DNA from: Scylla paramamosain
Taxonomy: Eukaryota > Arthropoda > Malacostraca > Decapoda > Portunidae
Length of the DNA stretch: 64,000 nt
Direction of reading: 5' to 3'
NCBI RefSeq assembly: GCF_035594125.1
Contig: NC_087186.1
Coordinates: forward strand, 2,434,728-2,498,727
A program made the translations under genes and the position numbers. Below the pieces are notes generated by a model. That model ran no database searches, was not told the DNA's origin, and was given only the letters and a program-made list of their open reading frames with translations. Positions 26,818-39,139 of this stretch are shown here, piece after piece (position 1 is the first letter of the stretch; every line of letters begins with the position of its first letter).

Positions 26818-27420
26818 TTATATATAGCTATGGTTTCTATGTTAGTGAGTTAGCTGGGGATTATGGGATGAGTAAAGCTCTAAAAAGTTCTCACATTTAT
26901 ATTTTTGATGTCTTGAGTGAGGAAGATAAGCTCTTTTTGTTACCAGGTTTTAAAAGCTTCTCAAGAGATGCTTCATGTGGCATAAGTGGGCTGCAGCAAC
27001 ACCTCCAAAGAAATCCCACCAATTAGAGTTTGTGGTATAAGGGCCAGGCAGAGCCCTTTGACCAAGACCACCAGTTAAATCAACTGTTAGAGTGGCCTCA
27101 CCAACTGACCATCTTGTTCCTGGGGAGCAATGGTATAAACTGGGAAACAGAACCTAGGGATGTGACGGAACACATCAAAAGTATAACCAGGAAAATAGAA
27201 AGCCAGTGTTCCTTAGAAGTAGTCATAGCAAATATAGAACCATGAAATATAAAGGAACCGAGGCCAGAGGAAGTAGATCACAGGGCATATGACCAAATAA
27301 GCAGGTCCATCAACAAAGCCTTAAAAATGGACCTGAAGAACTAATTCCTAGGTTTCGGCTCCCACCCCAATTATAAAAAAAACATCTGGAAAGAGATGGT
27401 GTACACTGGAACCACATAGG
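26818..27420 (+). pseudogene. Degenerate frame resembling an SGNH/GDSL hydrolase
   Basis: One frame stays readable from about 26835 to 27420 with three stops. It shows SELAGDYGMSKAL, then KLFLLPGFKSFSRDAS, then a core ILFLGSNGINWETEP, EVVIANIEP, a helix with SRSINKALKMD, and FLGFGSHPNYKKNIW. The order (G.ND-like strand, V.V..IEPR-like strand, iN..L helix, then a terminal fgS block) resembles SGNH hydrolase domains carried by some retroelements. The usual GxND Asp is Gly here. It sits about 210 bp upstream of a BEL/Pao gag on the same strand, so it may be an accessory ORF of that element or an unrelated relic. This call is by pattern only. Confidence 0.45.
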
Positions 27421-27631
27421 TAGAAGTATGAGCCATCATCTCAAACAGCTCATATATTGAAAGATGCAGGATGATGTGGAGGGATTCATGACAAATTATT
27501 AAACTATACCAACATAGAACAATTAATAGCCTGTTGAGTTTGGCAGAAATGGTGGTTACAATAAACAGGTGGGCAACCAGGCAACTGTTCAAATAACCAG
27601 CAAATAGCAACTCAAAATTTGATCCACAAAC

Positions 27632-28960
27632 ATGTCTATTAAAATTTTAAGGAAATATTTGGCAACAAAACAAGGTTGGTTAGTAAGAACTATCAAGGAA
27701 GGTAATGAGCTAATAGGCAGTGATCAATTAACTCAAGGCAAAATACAAAGGGTAATAGAATCAATAAAGGAAAAATGGTGTAGTTACCAGACTACATCCA
27801 TTTAAATAGAGGCCAAGCTGGCAAATAAGGAGGATTACAAATTTTATGATCAACTTCGATGAGCAACAGGAAATAACTTATAGTGAACATCTAACTAAAT
27901 CTGAAGATGAATTAGAATTATTAAGAAATAACTAACAAAGCTCCTAATTCCGCAATGAGAGGCCAGCCTAAACAGGTGGGCAACCAGGTATATAATATAA
28001 TATAACCCTGAGAGCCATAACATTACCAGAATTTGCAAGAAATATCACTGAGTGGCCTTCATTCTGGGATAAATATAAGGGATTATTCCATCAAAGACAA
28101 GACACTGCAAAGATAAACACATTCTCCTATCTGTTAAGCCAACTAAAGAATACTGCCTACCTAATAGTTTCTGAATTAGCCCTTACTACTACTGATTACT
28201 GATTACTGATATTACTATCTAACTGCTAAGGAAGAATATGATAAGCAGGAACAAATAACCATCAAGCTTGTCTACAAACTCCTAGATTTAACATCCACTA
28301 CCCATAATTATAAGTATTTGGAACTTTTCAGGATTAACTTTAATAGCATCTTAAAATTTCTGAAAACAAATAATAATATTGAGGATGCAGTTTGGCTCAT
28401 AAACATCATTATAGAAAGGAAACTAAATAAGAAAACATTAGAAATGTTGTATTTAAAATACCAAAGGAGCTATTTCATATTTAAGGAGATAGATGAATCA
28501 TTACTGGAAATTTGTAAAAACATGAGCAATGATGAGGCATCCAAACTAAATAAAATAGATTCTAATAAAATTTACCATGAACAGGTGAATAAGATCCCAC
28601 CCTATAAAGTGAAAGGAAGTTAATCCAAACCAAACAATTGCCCAGTAAATAAAATCAAACCAAGTTATGGGGACCCTGAAACAATAGGTACCTTCTCTAC
28701 CACAGTCAATAAGAGGGCAGAGGTACCATCCCATTCTAAGACTGGAGCAAGACCTAAAACTCCAACAAATAAGAAATATGCATTTCATTCTGAACAGCAT
28801 AATCCAGTACACTGTGATGATTATCAAAGGGTAGAAAGGAGAATAAATAGGCTAATGGAGTTAGGAAGGTGTACATTATGCTTAAGTGAGTCACACCAAA
28901 TGAAAGACTGTAACACAAACTTGCATGTAAGAAAGGAGTACATCATGTTGCTCTATGCGA
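27632..28960 (+). pseudogene. BEL/Pao gag-like region with zinc knuckle
   Basis: It opens MSIKILRKYLATKQGWLV, typical of the coiled N-terminus of Pao-type gag. About 28015-28200 reads LPEFARNITEWPSFWDKYK, the DUF1759-type capsid motif (P.F.G....WP.FWD.F). 28318-28623 stays open and covers the helical remainder (VWLINIIIERKLNKKTLEML). A CCHC knuckle, CTLCLSESHQMKDC (C-x2-C-x4-H-x4-C), lies near 28869-28911. Several stops interrupt it. Confidence 0.8.
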
Positions 28961-29062
28961 GGTAACAGGGTATGAGCAAAACAAACCCCCTCATATGATA
29001 AGACCAATAATAATCAGCCTATCTCTCCTGCAGCAGTTCCAATAGCAGAAGTAGACATTAAC

Positions 29063-29590
29063 AGTCAAAGATGACTGATGAAGGTCAAGCTTCTGTTTGA
29101 CACAAGAGCACAGAAAAGCTTAATGAGTAAGGAAATCATAACAGCTTTAAACCTACCAATAAAAGAGCAAGCTCAATTGAAAATCTCAGGTTTCCTAACC
29201 AACAATAATACCCAAACTTATGACCTAGTATGACCCATTATCCAATTAGGCAAATAAAAAAAAAATAATAGTCAGAGATGACTGATGAAGGCCAAGCTTC
29301 TGTTTGACACAAGAGCACAGAAAAGCTTCATGAGTAAGGAAATCATAACAGCTTTAAACCTATCAATAAAAGAGCAAGCTCAATTGAAAATCTCAGGTTT
29401 CCTAACCAACAATAATACCCAAACTTATGACCTAGTAAGACCCATTATCCAACTAGGAAAATTTAAAACAAAGATAACAGCAGTAATGATCCCAGACATG
29501 AACACCAATTTAACCATCAAAGGTTACAAGGAGACTGCTGACTTTCTCAAAACAAAAGTTAGCAGATCAAAAGATATCATCAGATGAAGA
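29063..29590 (+). pseudogene. BEL/Pao aspartic protease (DUF1758-like), internally duplicated
   Basis: 29285-29587 encodes KLLFDTRAQKSFMSKEI, the Pao-type LLDTGAQRSFI active site with Gly replaced by Arg, so it is probably inactive. The first 207-bp unit (29063-29269) repeats the second (29270-29476) with added stops. The downstream block TYDLVRPIIQLGKFKTKI follows only the second unit. Confidence 0.8.
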
Positions 29591-29819
29591 GGGTCCAATC
29601 CAACTAATAATAGTTTCAGATTATTATGGGAAATTTGTAGGGAAAATATTAAGAAAATAAGGTGTTCAAATGCTGACAACAGCTGGCGGTAATCTTATGG
29701 TAGGACCACTGCTACCTGCTAAAGGTGAACTGCCAACTCATAGAGCAGATCCCGTCTTTGTGACACCAATCCAGCTCCTACTAGTAGCCCGTATAGGAGC
29801 TCAAATTATCCCTAATGAG

Positions 29820-30520
29820 CTGTCTGACATCATATAAGAAAGGAATGAACCTATACATAATTTATCGGACTTGGATACTATGGGAATAAATCCTAATGCT
29901 CCAAATGTTGAAGAATAAATAACTCAAGACTACTTTAATAAAACAATAGAATATAAAGATTGGGTCAGATTACTTTGGAAAATAAATTCAAAACGCCTTA
30001 CCAACCTATTATATTAATGCCACAGGTCAGTTAAACAATTTGTGGACTAAACTAAAAAAATATTAAACCAATATGATAATATCACAAGAAATCAACCCAC
30101 AAGTGATTTCAAAGAGAGACTAGAGGAACCAATAAATCATGATTCTGGCCATTACCTCCCTCATCATGAATGGTAAAAAAGGTCTCTGTCACTGCCCCTA
30201 CAAGAGTGGTTTTCACCTGCGACTCATGAGCAGCCAAGGAGGTAAATAGTATGAATGACTGTTTGTACATGGGACCCAATCTAAATGAAAACTTACTTGA
30301 CATGTTGGTGAAATTTCGTCTGAACCCATACACCCTAGTAGCTGACATCTCTAAAGCATTCCTAAGGATAGGTTTAAAGGAAGTAGACAGAGAATACCAA
30401 ATTATTGTGGCCAAGAGATCCAGGTGATGAGAATAGTCCTTTGGATGTGTTCATATTTAAATCTGTTCTCTTTGGCTCATGTTCCTGACCGTTTTTGTTA
30501 TGTTCTATCTATAATATGTC
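29820..30520 (+). pseudogene. BEL/Pao reverse transcriptase fingers and palm (partial)
   Basis: Frames read in pieces: LDTMGINPNAPN (29873), GHYLPHHEW (30145), a VVFTCDSSA-type block with NDCLYMGPNLNENLLDML (30250), then LNPYTLVADISKAFLRIGL (30325), the first catalytic Asp block. VLFGSC and PFLLCSIYN follow near 30465, after which the YVDD box is not found, which indicates a deletion. The VADISKAF phrasing separates this from gypsy. Confidence 0.8.
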
Positions 30521-30699
30521 TCTGCAGAATAATATGATAACATGTCTCTACAGAATTGGAATAGCAACTCAATAACCTTTCAAAACCTTTTAAAGGAATG
30601 ACTTGAATAAGAGCTACCTGTGAGGCAAAACTTACTGAGTATGGAATAGGATGTGATTGACAACAGAATAAGTCTACAACAGCCTCAAAACCCAGCCTC

Positions 30700-31530
30700 A
30701 AAATCTACCTAAGAGATCCTTACTAAGTCAAATATCTATCTTATTTGATCCACTGGGTATAATAAGCCCTATAACAATGAGAGAAAATGTTAATACAAGA
30801 GGCTTGGAAGGAGAAAATTAGTTGTGATACTATACTCCCACAATATTATTCATCTAAATGGGATACACTAAAGGAAGATTACATAGCAGGAACTGAGATC
30901 TCTACCTCCAGACAAGTTGATCTAAATCATAATGACAATGTACAACTTCACATCTTCTGTGATGTATCCTCAAAGGCATATGGTGTAGTAGCCTACTCAG
31001 TCACAGATAATCATAGTGAGTTGATAATGTCAAAATCAAGAGAAGCACCGATAAAAACTTGAATTAGAATTAATGGCAATAGAAATGGGTACTCAGCTAG
31101 TTAAATACATTGTGAAAACAACCACAAAAGATCAGCCTGGGACCAAAGGATAAATATAGATCAACAGTGAAATCTACTTCCATTGGATTAATTAATATTA
31201 AAATAAAAATCTATATGTGAAAAATAGGGTGGAAAAAATACTGTTCACACAAGGGAACTTTAAGTACCACCATATTCCTACCAAAGAAAACCTGGCCAAT
31301 CTCTTAACCAGGGATATAACATTTCCTAAACTATTAAAGGAGACCAAATGGTTCCACAGGCCAAACTGACTAACCCAGAAATAAAACTGATCCATCCAAA
31401 AATCATATAAAGAGGTAGCAGTTAATTTACTAGAAGCTCAACCTCAGGCCTACCATCCACCTAATCTGGCAGTCGATATAAAGAAATACTCATCCTACAA
31501 TAAGTTAATTAATATAGTTGTGCCCCTTTC
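30700..31530 (+). pseudogene. BEL/Pao RT thumb and RNase H-like (peptidase A17-type) region
   Basis: Contains SLLSQISILFDPLGIISPIT (30712) and 30787-31062 with LIQEAWKEKISCDTILP, then LHIFCDVSSKAYGVVAYSV, the HGFCDAS.KAYGA equivalent. KSREAPIKT follows. Later scraps such as PQAYHPPN near 31445 belong to the same polyprotein. Stops and frameshifts are present. Confidence 0.8.
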
Positions 31531-31550
31531 ATGGTCACATATTTAATTAA

Positions 31551-32566
31551 ATAAAGTAAATAAATAAATAAATAAAATATATAAATCACAACAATTGAAA
31601 AACAAACAACTAACCAATAAATAAAATATAAAAAAATCTGAAAAACACTTCTCAATTAACCTCCAAAGCAATTATAGAACTAACCTAAATGAAAAAGAGA
31701 TAAAGAAGATAAACACTACTCTATCACTCTCAGGTCACAGGGTTAACATCACTAAAGGAATAATTATAACACTAATAGTAGCAGACTGAGGAGGATACCA
31801 AACTCTCTATCCAGTAACTCCTAACTAAGCTAACTAGCTGACACAATCCCAGGAGTGCTTATCTGCATTTGGGGTAGCTGGACAATATCTGAGGTAGCAG
31901 CAGGAGGCAGGTAGGTGTTGTAAACCAAGAAACAAGAAGAAATGAAACACATAAGAAACAAGAATGAAAGAGGAATGAATAAATGAAGAAGGAAGTAAGA
32001 AGTAGAAAGAATAAATGAGGCAATTAGATGATAAACATGACAGCAGGTACCTAAAAGCTATCACCAACCTGACAGATAAGAGATGAGACATGACCACTGA
32101 GGAGAATAAGATGTGGTGAGTCATCACAAGACTAACAGAGCCGTAGATTAGCAGCAGATTGCAAGAAGAGATACCCAGGTGGCTATTACTAAATCAGTAT
32201 ATGTGGGAAGCAGAGGTCACCAGAAGCAAATGACATGAACAACATGGACAGCTGGCACACCATAAGAAATGCCACCTCCTTTTTCCTGATTAGAAGATGC
32301 AATCACCAAAGTCACTAGAGAATGAACCTTATTGAAAGTTAAGGGAAAATAAACTGTATGATCAAAGTATGGGAAGATAGATATACTAACTTGAAAATTA
32401 ACCTTATTGAAAGTTATAGAAAGTATTGGAAGTACTGGAAAATAAATCTTATAGGAGGAAAAGCCCTGTTTGGGGAAAAGGTTGCTCTAACATCATGTGT
32501 ATATTATGGAGTGTAGGAGATGGGAATAGATGCCGAAAATGATAATTACTCCCAGTGAAGTCTAAA
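31551..32566. other. Unassigned sequence between BEL/Pao pol and LINE copy C
   Basis: Starts with an AAAT-rich run (31553-31580). The integrase zinc-binding region expected here is not recognisable. The text AACCTTATTGAAAGTTA occurs twice, near 32326 and 32399. Confidence 0.4.
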
Positions 32567-35500
32567 GCACTGTTCAGGTGGTGCTGTGAACTTATCATTA
32601 AACCCAGCTGTGACATCACTGAATGTTTCCCTTTGTGTCTCACAACACAAGGGAGCAGTCACAGCCTGCCCTCTAAAGACAACTCTCTTCCTCCACACAA
32701 AACTACAAGCACCTAATAACACACACACCCTTCACTCAAAAATTTCAAAATCATCATGGCAACTCCTACACTAGCCTCGGAGTCCCCATCTGGGAAGGGG
32801 ACCATAAATGTTCCCAGGTTGGACTGCCTTTCTGTTGACGATCCTAAGTGTCTTGACACCCCCCTCAACTTTTTCTTCATTAACTTCTGCAACATCTGCA
32901 GTCTAAGATCTAATTTTCAATCTGTAGAACACCACCTCTCCTCTTCTGAATCTCATTTTTTCTTCCTCACTGAAACTTAGGTGTCTGAGGCAACTTACAG
33001 TAGCCCCTTTTCTGTTCCCTCCTACTTTCTCTATCCCCATTTTCAATCCAAAGCTGTATGCTGCGTTTATGTGCGCAATGACTTAACCTGCTCTTGTGCC
33101 CACGCTCTTGAATCTTCCGAGTTTTCCACCATCTGGCTATGACTACAGAGTCACTCTCAAACTAAGTTTATCTGTGCTGTATACCTTTCACCTAACTCCT
33201 TTGATTATAAGAAATTCTTTGACTACTTAACTTCCAAAGTGGAGCACATTCTGACCCTCTTCCCTTTTGCAGAGATCTCCATTCTTGGAGACTTCAAAGT
33301 TCACCACCAGCTTTGGCTTTCCTCTCCCTTCACTGACCATCCTGGTGAACTAGCCTTCAACTTTGCTATCCTCCACGACCTAGAGCAATTGGTGCAACAC
33401 CCTATTCATATTCCTGACCGTCTTGGAGATACGCCCAACATTCTTGACCTTTTCCTGATCTCTAATCCTTCTGCTTATGCTGTCACCCTTTCTTCTCCGT
33501 TGGGCTCCTCCGATCACAATCTCATATCTGTATCTTCTCCTAATGCTCCAATCCCTCCTCAGGATCCCCCTAAGCGAAGGTGCCTCTGGCGTTTTGCCTC
33601 TGCTAGTTGGGGGGACCTGAGGCGGTATTTTGCTGATTTTCCTTGGAATGACTACTGCTTCTGTGTCAGAGACCCGTCTTTGTGTGCTGAGCGCATAACA
33701 GAGGTGATAGTGTCGGGCATGGAGGCGTATGTTCCTCACTCTTTTTCTCGTCCGAAACCTTCTAAAACCTTGGTTTAACACAGCTTGTTCTCATGCTATA
33801 CATGATAGAGAGGTGGCCCACAAAAGGTACTTAAGCCTTCCATCACCAAAATCTCATGCACTTTATATTCCTGCCCGGAACCATGCCAAGTCTGTTCTCC
33901 AACTAGCCAAAAACTCCTTCATTAAAAGAAAGTGTCAAAACCTTTCAAGATCTAACTCCCCTCATGACTTCTGGCATCTAGCCAAAAATATCTCCAATAA
34001 CTTTGCTTCTTCTTCTTTCCCTCCTTTATTTCAACCAGATGGCACCACTGCAATCACATCTATTTCTAAAGCTGAACTCTTTGCTCAAACCTTTGCAAAA
34101 AACTCTACCCTGGATGATTCTGGGCTTGTTCCTCCCTCTCCTCCACCCTCTGACCACTTCATGCCACGTATTAAAATTCTTCGCAATGATGTTTTCCATG
34201 CCCTTGCTGGCGTAAACCCTCAGAAGGCTTATGGACCTGATGGGGTCCCTCCTATTGTTCTCCGAAACTGTGCCTCCGTGCTTGCACCTTGCCTAGTCAC
34301 TCTTTCAGCTCTGTCTGTCAACATCTACCTTTCCTTCTTGCTGGAAGTTTGCCTACATTCAACCTGTTCCTAAAAAGGGTGACCGTTCTAATCCCTCAAA
34401 CTACCGTTCTATTGCTTTTATTTCCTGCCTATCTAAAGTTTTTGAATCTATCTTCAAAAGGAAGATTCTTAAACATCTATCACTTCACAACCTTCTATCT
34501 GATCGCCAGTATGGGTTCCGTCAAGGCCGCTCTACTGGTGATCTGGCTTTCCTTACTGAGTCATCCTCTTTTAGAGATTTTTGGTGAAACTTTTGCTGTT
34601 GCCTTGGACATATCAAAAGCTTTTGATAGTCTGGCACAAATCTTTGATTTCCAAACTATCCTCTTATGGCTTCTCTCCTCTCTGTAACTTCATCTCAAGT
34701 TTCCTTTCTGACCACTGTATTGCTATTGCTGCTGTGTTAGATGGTCACTGTTGTTCTCCTAAATATATTAACAGTGGTGTTCCTTAGGGTTCTATCATAT
34801 CATCCACTCTCTTCATTATTCATTAATGATCTTCTAAACCAAACTTCTTGTCCTCTCCACTCCTATGCTGATGATACCATCCTGCACTTTTCCACGTCTT
34901 TTCATAGACATCCAACCCTTCAGGAGGTAAACATTTCACGCAGGGAAGCCACAGAACGCTTGACTTCTGGTCTTTCTGAAATTTCTGATTGGGGCAGAGC
35001 AAACTTGGTATTGTTCAATGCCTCAAAAACTCAGTTCCTCCATCTATCAACTCAACACAACCTTCCCGACAACTATCCCCTCTTCTTTAATGACACTCAA
35101 CTGTCCACCTCTTCTACACTGAATATCCTCGCTCTGTCCTTTACCTATAATCTGAACTGGAAACTTCACATCTCATCTCTAGCTAAAACAGCTTCTATGA
35201 AGTTAGGCGTTCTGAGACATCTCTGTCAGTTTTTTTCACTCCTCCAGCGGCTAACTCTGTACAAGGGCCTTATCCATCCATGTATGGAGTATGCTTAACA
35301 TGTCTGGGGGGGGTTCCACTCATACTGCTCCTCTAGACAGGGTGAAATCAAAAGCTTTTCGTCTCATCAACTCCTCTCCTCTAACTGACTGTCTTCAGAC
35401 TCTCTCTCACCACCACAATGTTGCATCTCTAGCTGTCTTCTACCACTATTTTCATGCTAACTGCTCTTCTGATCTTGCTAACTGCATGCCTCCCCTCCTC

Positions 35501-35816
35501 CCGCAGCCTCACTGCACAAGACTTTCTTCTTTCTCTCACCCCTATTTTGTCCGCCTCTCTAACGGAAGAGTTAACCAGTATTCTCAATCATTCATCCCTT
35601 TCTCTGGTAAACTCTGGAACTCCCTACCTGCTCCTGTATTTCCATCTTCCTATGACTTGAATTCCTTCAAGAGGGAGGTTTGAAGACACTTATTCATCAA
35701 TTTTTGACTACTGCTTTGACCCTTTTATGGGACTAGCATTTCAGTGGGTATTTTTTTTTATTGGATTTTTATTGCCCTTGGCCAGTGTCCTTCCTACATG
35801 AAAAAAAAAATAAAAT
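32567..35816 (+). mobile_element. Jockey-like non-LTR retrotransposon, copy C (full length)
   Basis: Starts GCACTGTTCAGG, sharing the 5' end of copy A, and ends CCTACATGAAAAAAAAAATAAAA; 3.25 kb and the only copy with both ends and all domains. 32757 is the start codon. The endonuclease shows FFLTET, GDFKVHH (Asn replaced by Lys) and GSSDHNLIS (intact SDH). RT blocks include ALDISKAFD (34600), an INSGVP block at 34775 followed by a stop, and SYADDT (34863). Frameshifts break it into at least six frames. Confidence 0.92.
32756..35697 (+). pseudogene. Endonuclease/RT of LINE-J copy C
   Basis: Segments are 32756-32980 (N-terminus to FLTET), 33239-33778 (rest of endonuclease to the linker), 33729-34373 (linker and RT fingers with KAYGPDGVPP), 34289-34787 (palm), 34741-35298 (YADD and thumb) and 35291-35683 (C-terminus with WNSLPAPVFP). 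Stops after FLTET and after INSGVP and several single-base indels inactivate it. It covers the family best and is the reference for judging truncations of the other five copies. Confidence 0.88.
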
Positions 35817-36313
<497 letters not shown>

Positions 36314-36501
36314 ATTTTATTATTAGTAATATTATTAGTAACAATATTTGTACTTAGTTTACTACTGCTTCATATCCACACATATAGGCATAGGCTTACA
36401 GGCCTAGGTGTCTGTACTATGGCCACATTAGATGCACAGTAATTATCAGATACTTTTTTCAAGAAAAAAGAGCATCTAACATGCTAGCAAATATGGTACT
36501 A

Positions 36502-37902
36502 CCTTCCCTTCTTGCTAGAAGTTTGCTTACATTCAGCCTTTTTCCTAAAAAAAGGGTGACCATTCTAATCCCTCATACTACTGTCCTATTGCTTTAATTT
36601 CCTGCCTATCTAAAGTTTTTTAATTTATCCTCAACAGGAAGATTCTTAAACATCTACCACTTCACAGCACTCTATCTGATCGACAGTATGGGTTCCATTA
36701 AGACTGCTATAGTGGTGATCTTCTGGCTTTCTTTACTGAGTCTTGATCATCCTCTTTTGAAGACTTTGGTGAAACTTTTATTGTTGCCTTAGACATAAAA
36801 AGCTTTTGAGAGAGTCTGGCACAAAGCTTTGATTTCTAAACTACCCTCCTACAGCTTCTATCCTTCCCTCTGCAACTTCATCTCAAGTTTCCTTTCTGAC
36901 TGTTCTACTGCTGCTATGGTACATGGTCACTGTTCTTCTCCTAAATCTATTAACAGCGGTATTCCTCAGGGTTTTGTTCTGTCACTAACTTTCTTCCTAT
37001 TATTCATCAATGATCTTCTAAACCAAACTTCTTGTCTATCCATTCCTACACTGATGATACCATCCTGTACTTTTCAATGTCTTTTTGTAGACGTCCAGCC
37101 CTTCAGGAAGTAAACAGTTCATTCAGGGATCTATCTAAAATTTCTGAATGGGGCAGAGCAAATTTAGTACTGTTCAATACCTCAAAAACTCAATTCCTCC
37201 ACCTATCAACTTGACACAACCTTCCAGAAAACTATCCCCTCTTCTTCAGTGACACTCAACTGTTCCCCTCTTTTACATTGAACATTCTTGGTCTGTCCTT
37301 TACTTATAATCTAAATTGGAAACCACATCTCATCTCTAGCTAAAACAGCTTCAATGAAGTTAGGGATTCTGAGACATCTCTGCCAGTTTTTCTCACCCCC
37401 TCCCTCCAGCTGCTAACCCTGTATAAGGGCCTTATCTGTCCATGCATGGAGTATGCTTCACATGTTTCTTGGGGAGTTTCCAGTCATACCATTCTTTTTT
37501 TAGATAGGGTGGAATGAAAAGTTTTTTGTCTTAACAACTCCTCTCCTCTAACTGACTTGTCTTCATCCTCTAACTCATCACCGCAATATTGCAACACTAC
37601 ACAAGACTTTCTTCTTTCTATCACCCCTGCTCTGTTCACCTCTCTAATGCAAGAGTTAATCAGTATTATAAACCATTCATCCCTTTCTCAGGTAAACTCT
37701 GGAATTTTGTGCCTGCTTCTGTATTTCTTCCTTCCTATGACTTCCTATGACTCTTTAAAACGGGACATTTCAAGACACTTATCCTCCGTCATCTGACTTT
37801 TCTAGTTTGCAGTCTTTTGGGAACTAGCACTTAAGTGTTTTTTTTTTCCTTATAATTTTATTGACCTTGGCCAGTGGCCCTCTTGCATAAAAAAACAAAA
37901 AA
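36502..37902 (+). mobile_element. Jockey-like non-LTR retrotransposon, copy D (5' truncated)
   Basis: Begins in the RT at the CTTCCCTTCTTGCTAGAAG block and ends with CTCTTGCATAAAAAAACAAA. 36829-37214 retains the INSGIPQGF block and SYTDDTILYF, where the YADD Ala is Thr. A stretch equal to the ALDISKAF region is damaged near 36795. Internal deletions occur near 37580, where the text for the SLAVFYRYFHANCSS region is missing. Confidence 0.9.
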
Positions 37903-38669
37903 CATATTGTGTAAACAGAACTGCAAGAGTGAATGATAAACTCATTTATTGATATCAATTAGCAAAGAATTTCGCAGGAAAAAATTGGATAATATGATGA
38001 CACCAATAAAATTTTATACCATGAAAAAAACAATACTTGGAAATTGATAAATATTGATTTTAAAGGAACAAACACAATTAACATCATAATATATGTCTAA
38101 TGAAATAGATTGTGTGCTGCTAGGAACAAAAAATGCTTTGCCTAGTTTTTATCTTATAATATACAGAGTGTAACAGAGTACAAGCCAGTATAAGCAACAA
38201 GGGTGCACCCACCCTTACCTCCCCTCAACTGTCAGCTGGGCAGGCATTCACAATCACACTGTACACTTACCTTAATTGTTTACCTACCTTATAATTGGGT
38301 TACCATTATATACAGGATGTCCCACTAGTTAAGGTAGTTAGAGCAGGATATAATAGTTCAAGACACTTTAAGTAATAAATTATTTTATATACACATCCTC
38401 ATTTTTGCTTTGTTTTGCAAAAAAAAATGCCACTGTGGCAGACAGGGTGGGATGGCTTTACTCCATTTCTGCAAAATGCATGCTCCTATCATTGTGAGAG
38501 ATATTCATGAACTGACAAATCAAACAGCAATTCTCCTAGAATGAATGGAAATTGCATTTACCGTAACAAGACTTCCAATTTTATGATGCACACAAGAAAG
38601 TTATCATGGCAGCCTAGTCATCAGCTGATCACTACTCCCCCTTCCCACTCTCCTTCCCTTTTTTTCAAT
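37903..38669. other. Unassigned spacer
   Basis: No coding region. ATACAGGATGTCCCA near 38305 resembles a mariner end but no partner was found. Confidence 0.35.
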
Positions 38670-38967
38670 AACATGTACTTACTGCACCCTTCTTTTCTTT
38701 GTACATCAGTACTGAATGCTTCTTGTATCTACTTAAATCAGTGCCAGCATTACCAATAAAAGACAAAATTGCAGATTCAGACAGGAAGTTGTATCGAATG
38801 ACAATGAAACTGCAGTAATCTGTCTTCCCTGCACACTTTGATTATTATAGCATCTGTAATTTTCTTATGTAATGTAATGTAAATGGTCATGCTGGCACTG
38901 ATGCAAGTAGATACATGAAATATTCAGTACCAAAGTACAAAGCAAAGGATGCAGTAAGTACATGACT
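38670..38967. repeat. Foldback (inverted repeat, about 85-bp arms)
   Basis: 38670-38754 and 38884-38967 are imperfect reverse complements (ACATGTACTTACTGCA, TACTGAAT, GTATCTACTT and CAGTGCCAGCAT pair with their inverses), spacer 129 bp. It could be a foldback element or two inverted copies of a short repeat. Confidence 0.8.
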
Positions 38968-39139
38968 TTGAAAAGAGGAAATTTGAAGTTGAAAATATGT
39001 CAGTAAAAGCAGTAAGGTACTGCAGGAGAGAGGGAAAATGGGGTGGGAGGGGGACAGAGTCAGAGTCAGACTCTTAAAATTTCTTGGAGTTGGAGTCAGA
39101 GTCAAATTTTTTTCTAACTTTGATACCACGCCCCTGGTC

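Noticed and set aside
38300..38330. ATACAGGATGTCCCACTAG, similar to a mariner end
   Set aside because: No inverted partner within a plausible distance and no transposase nearby.
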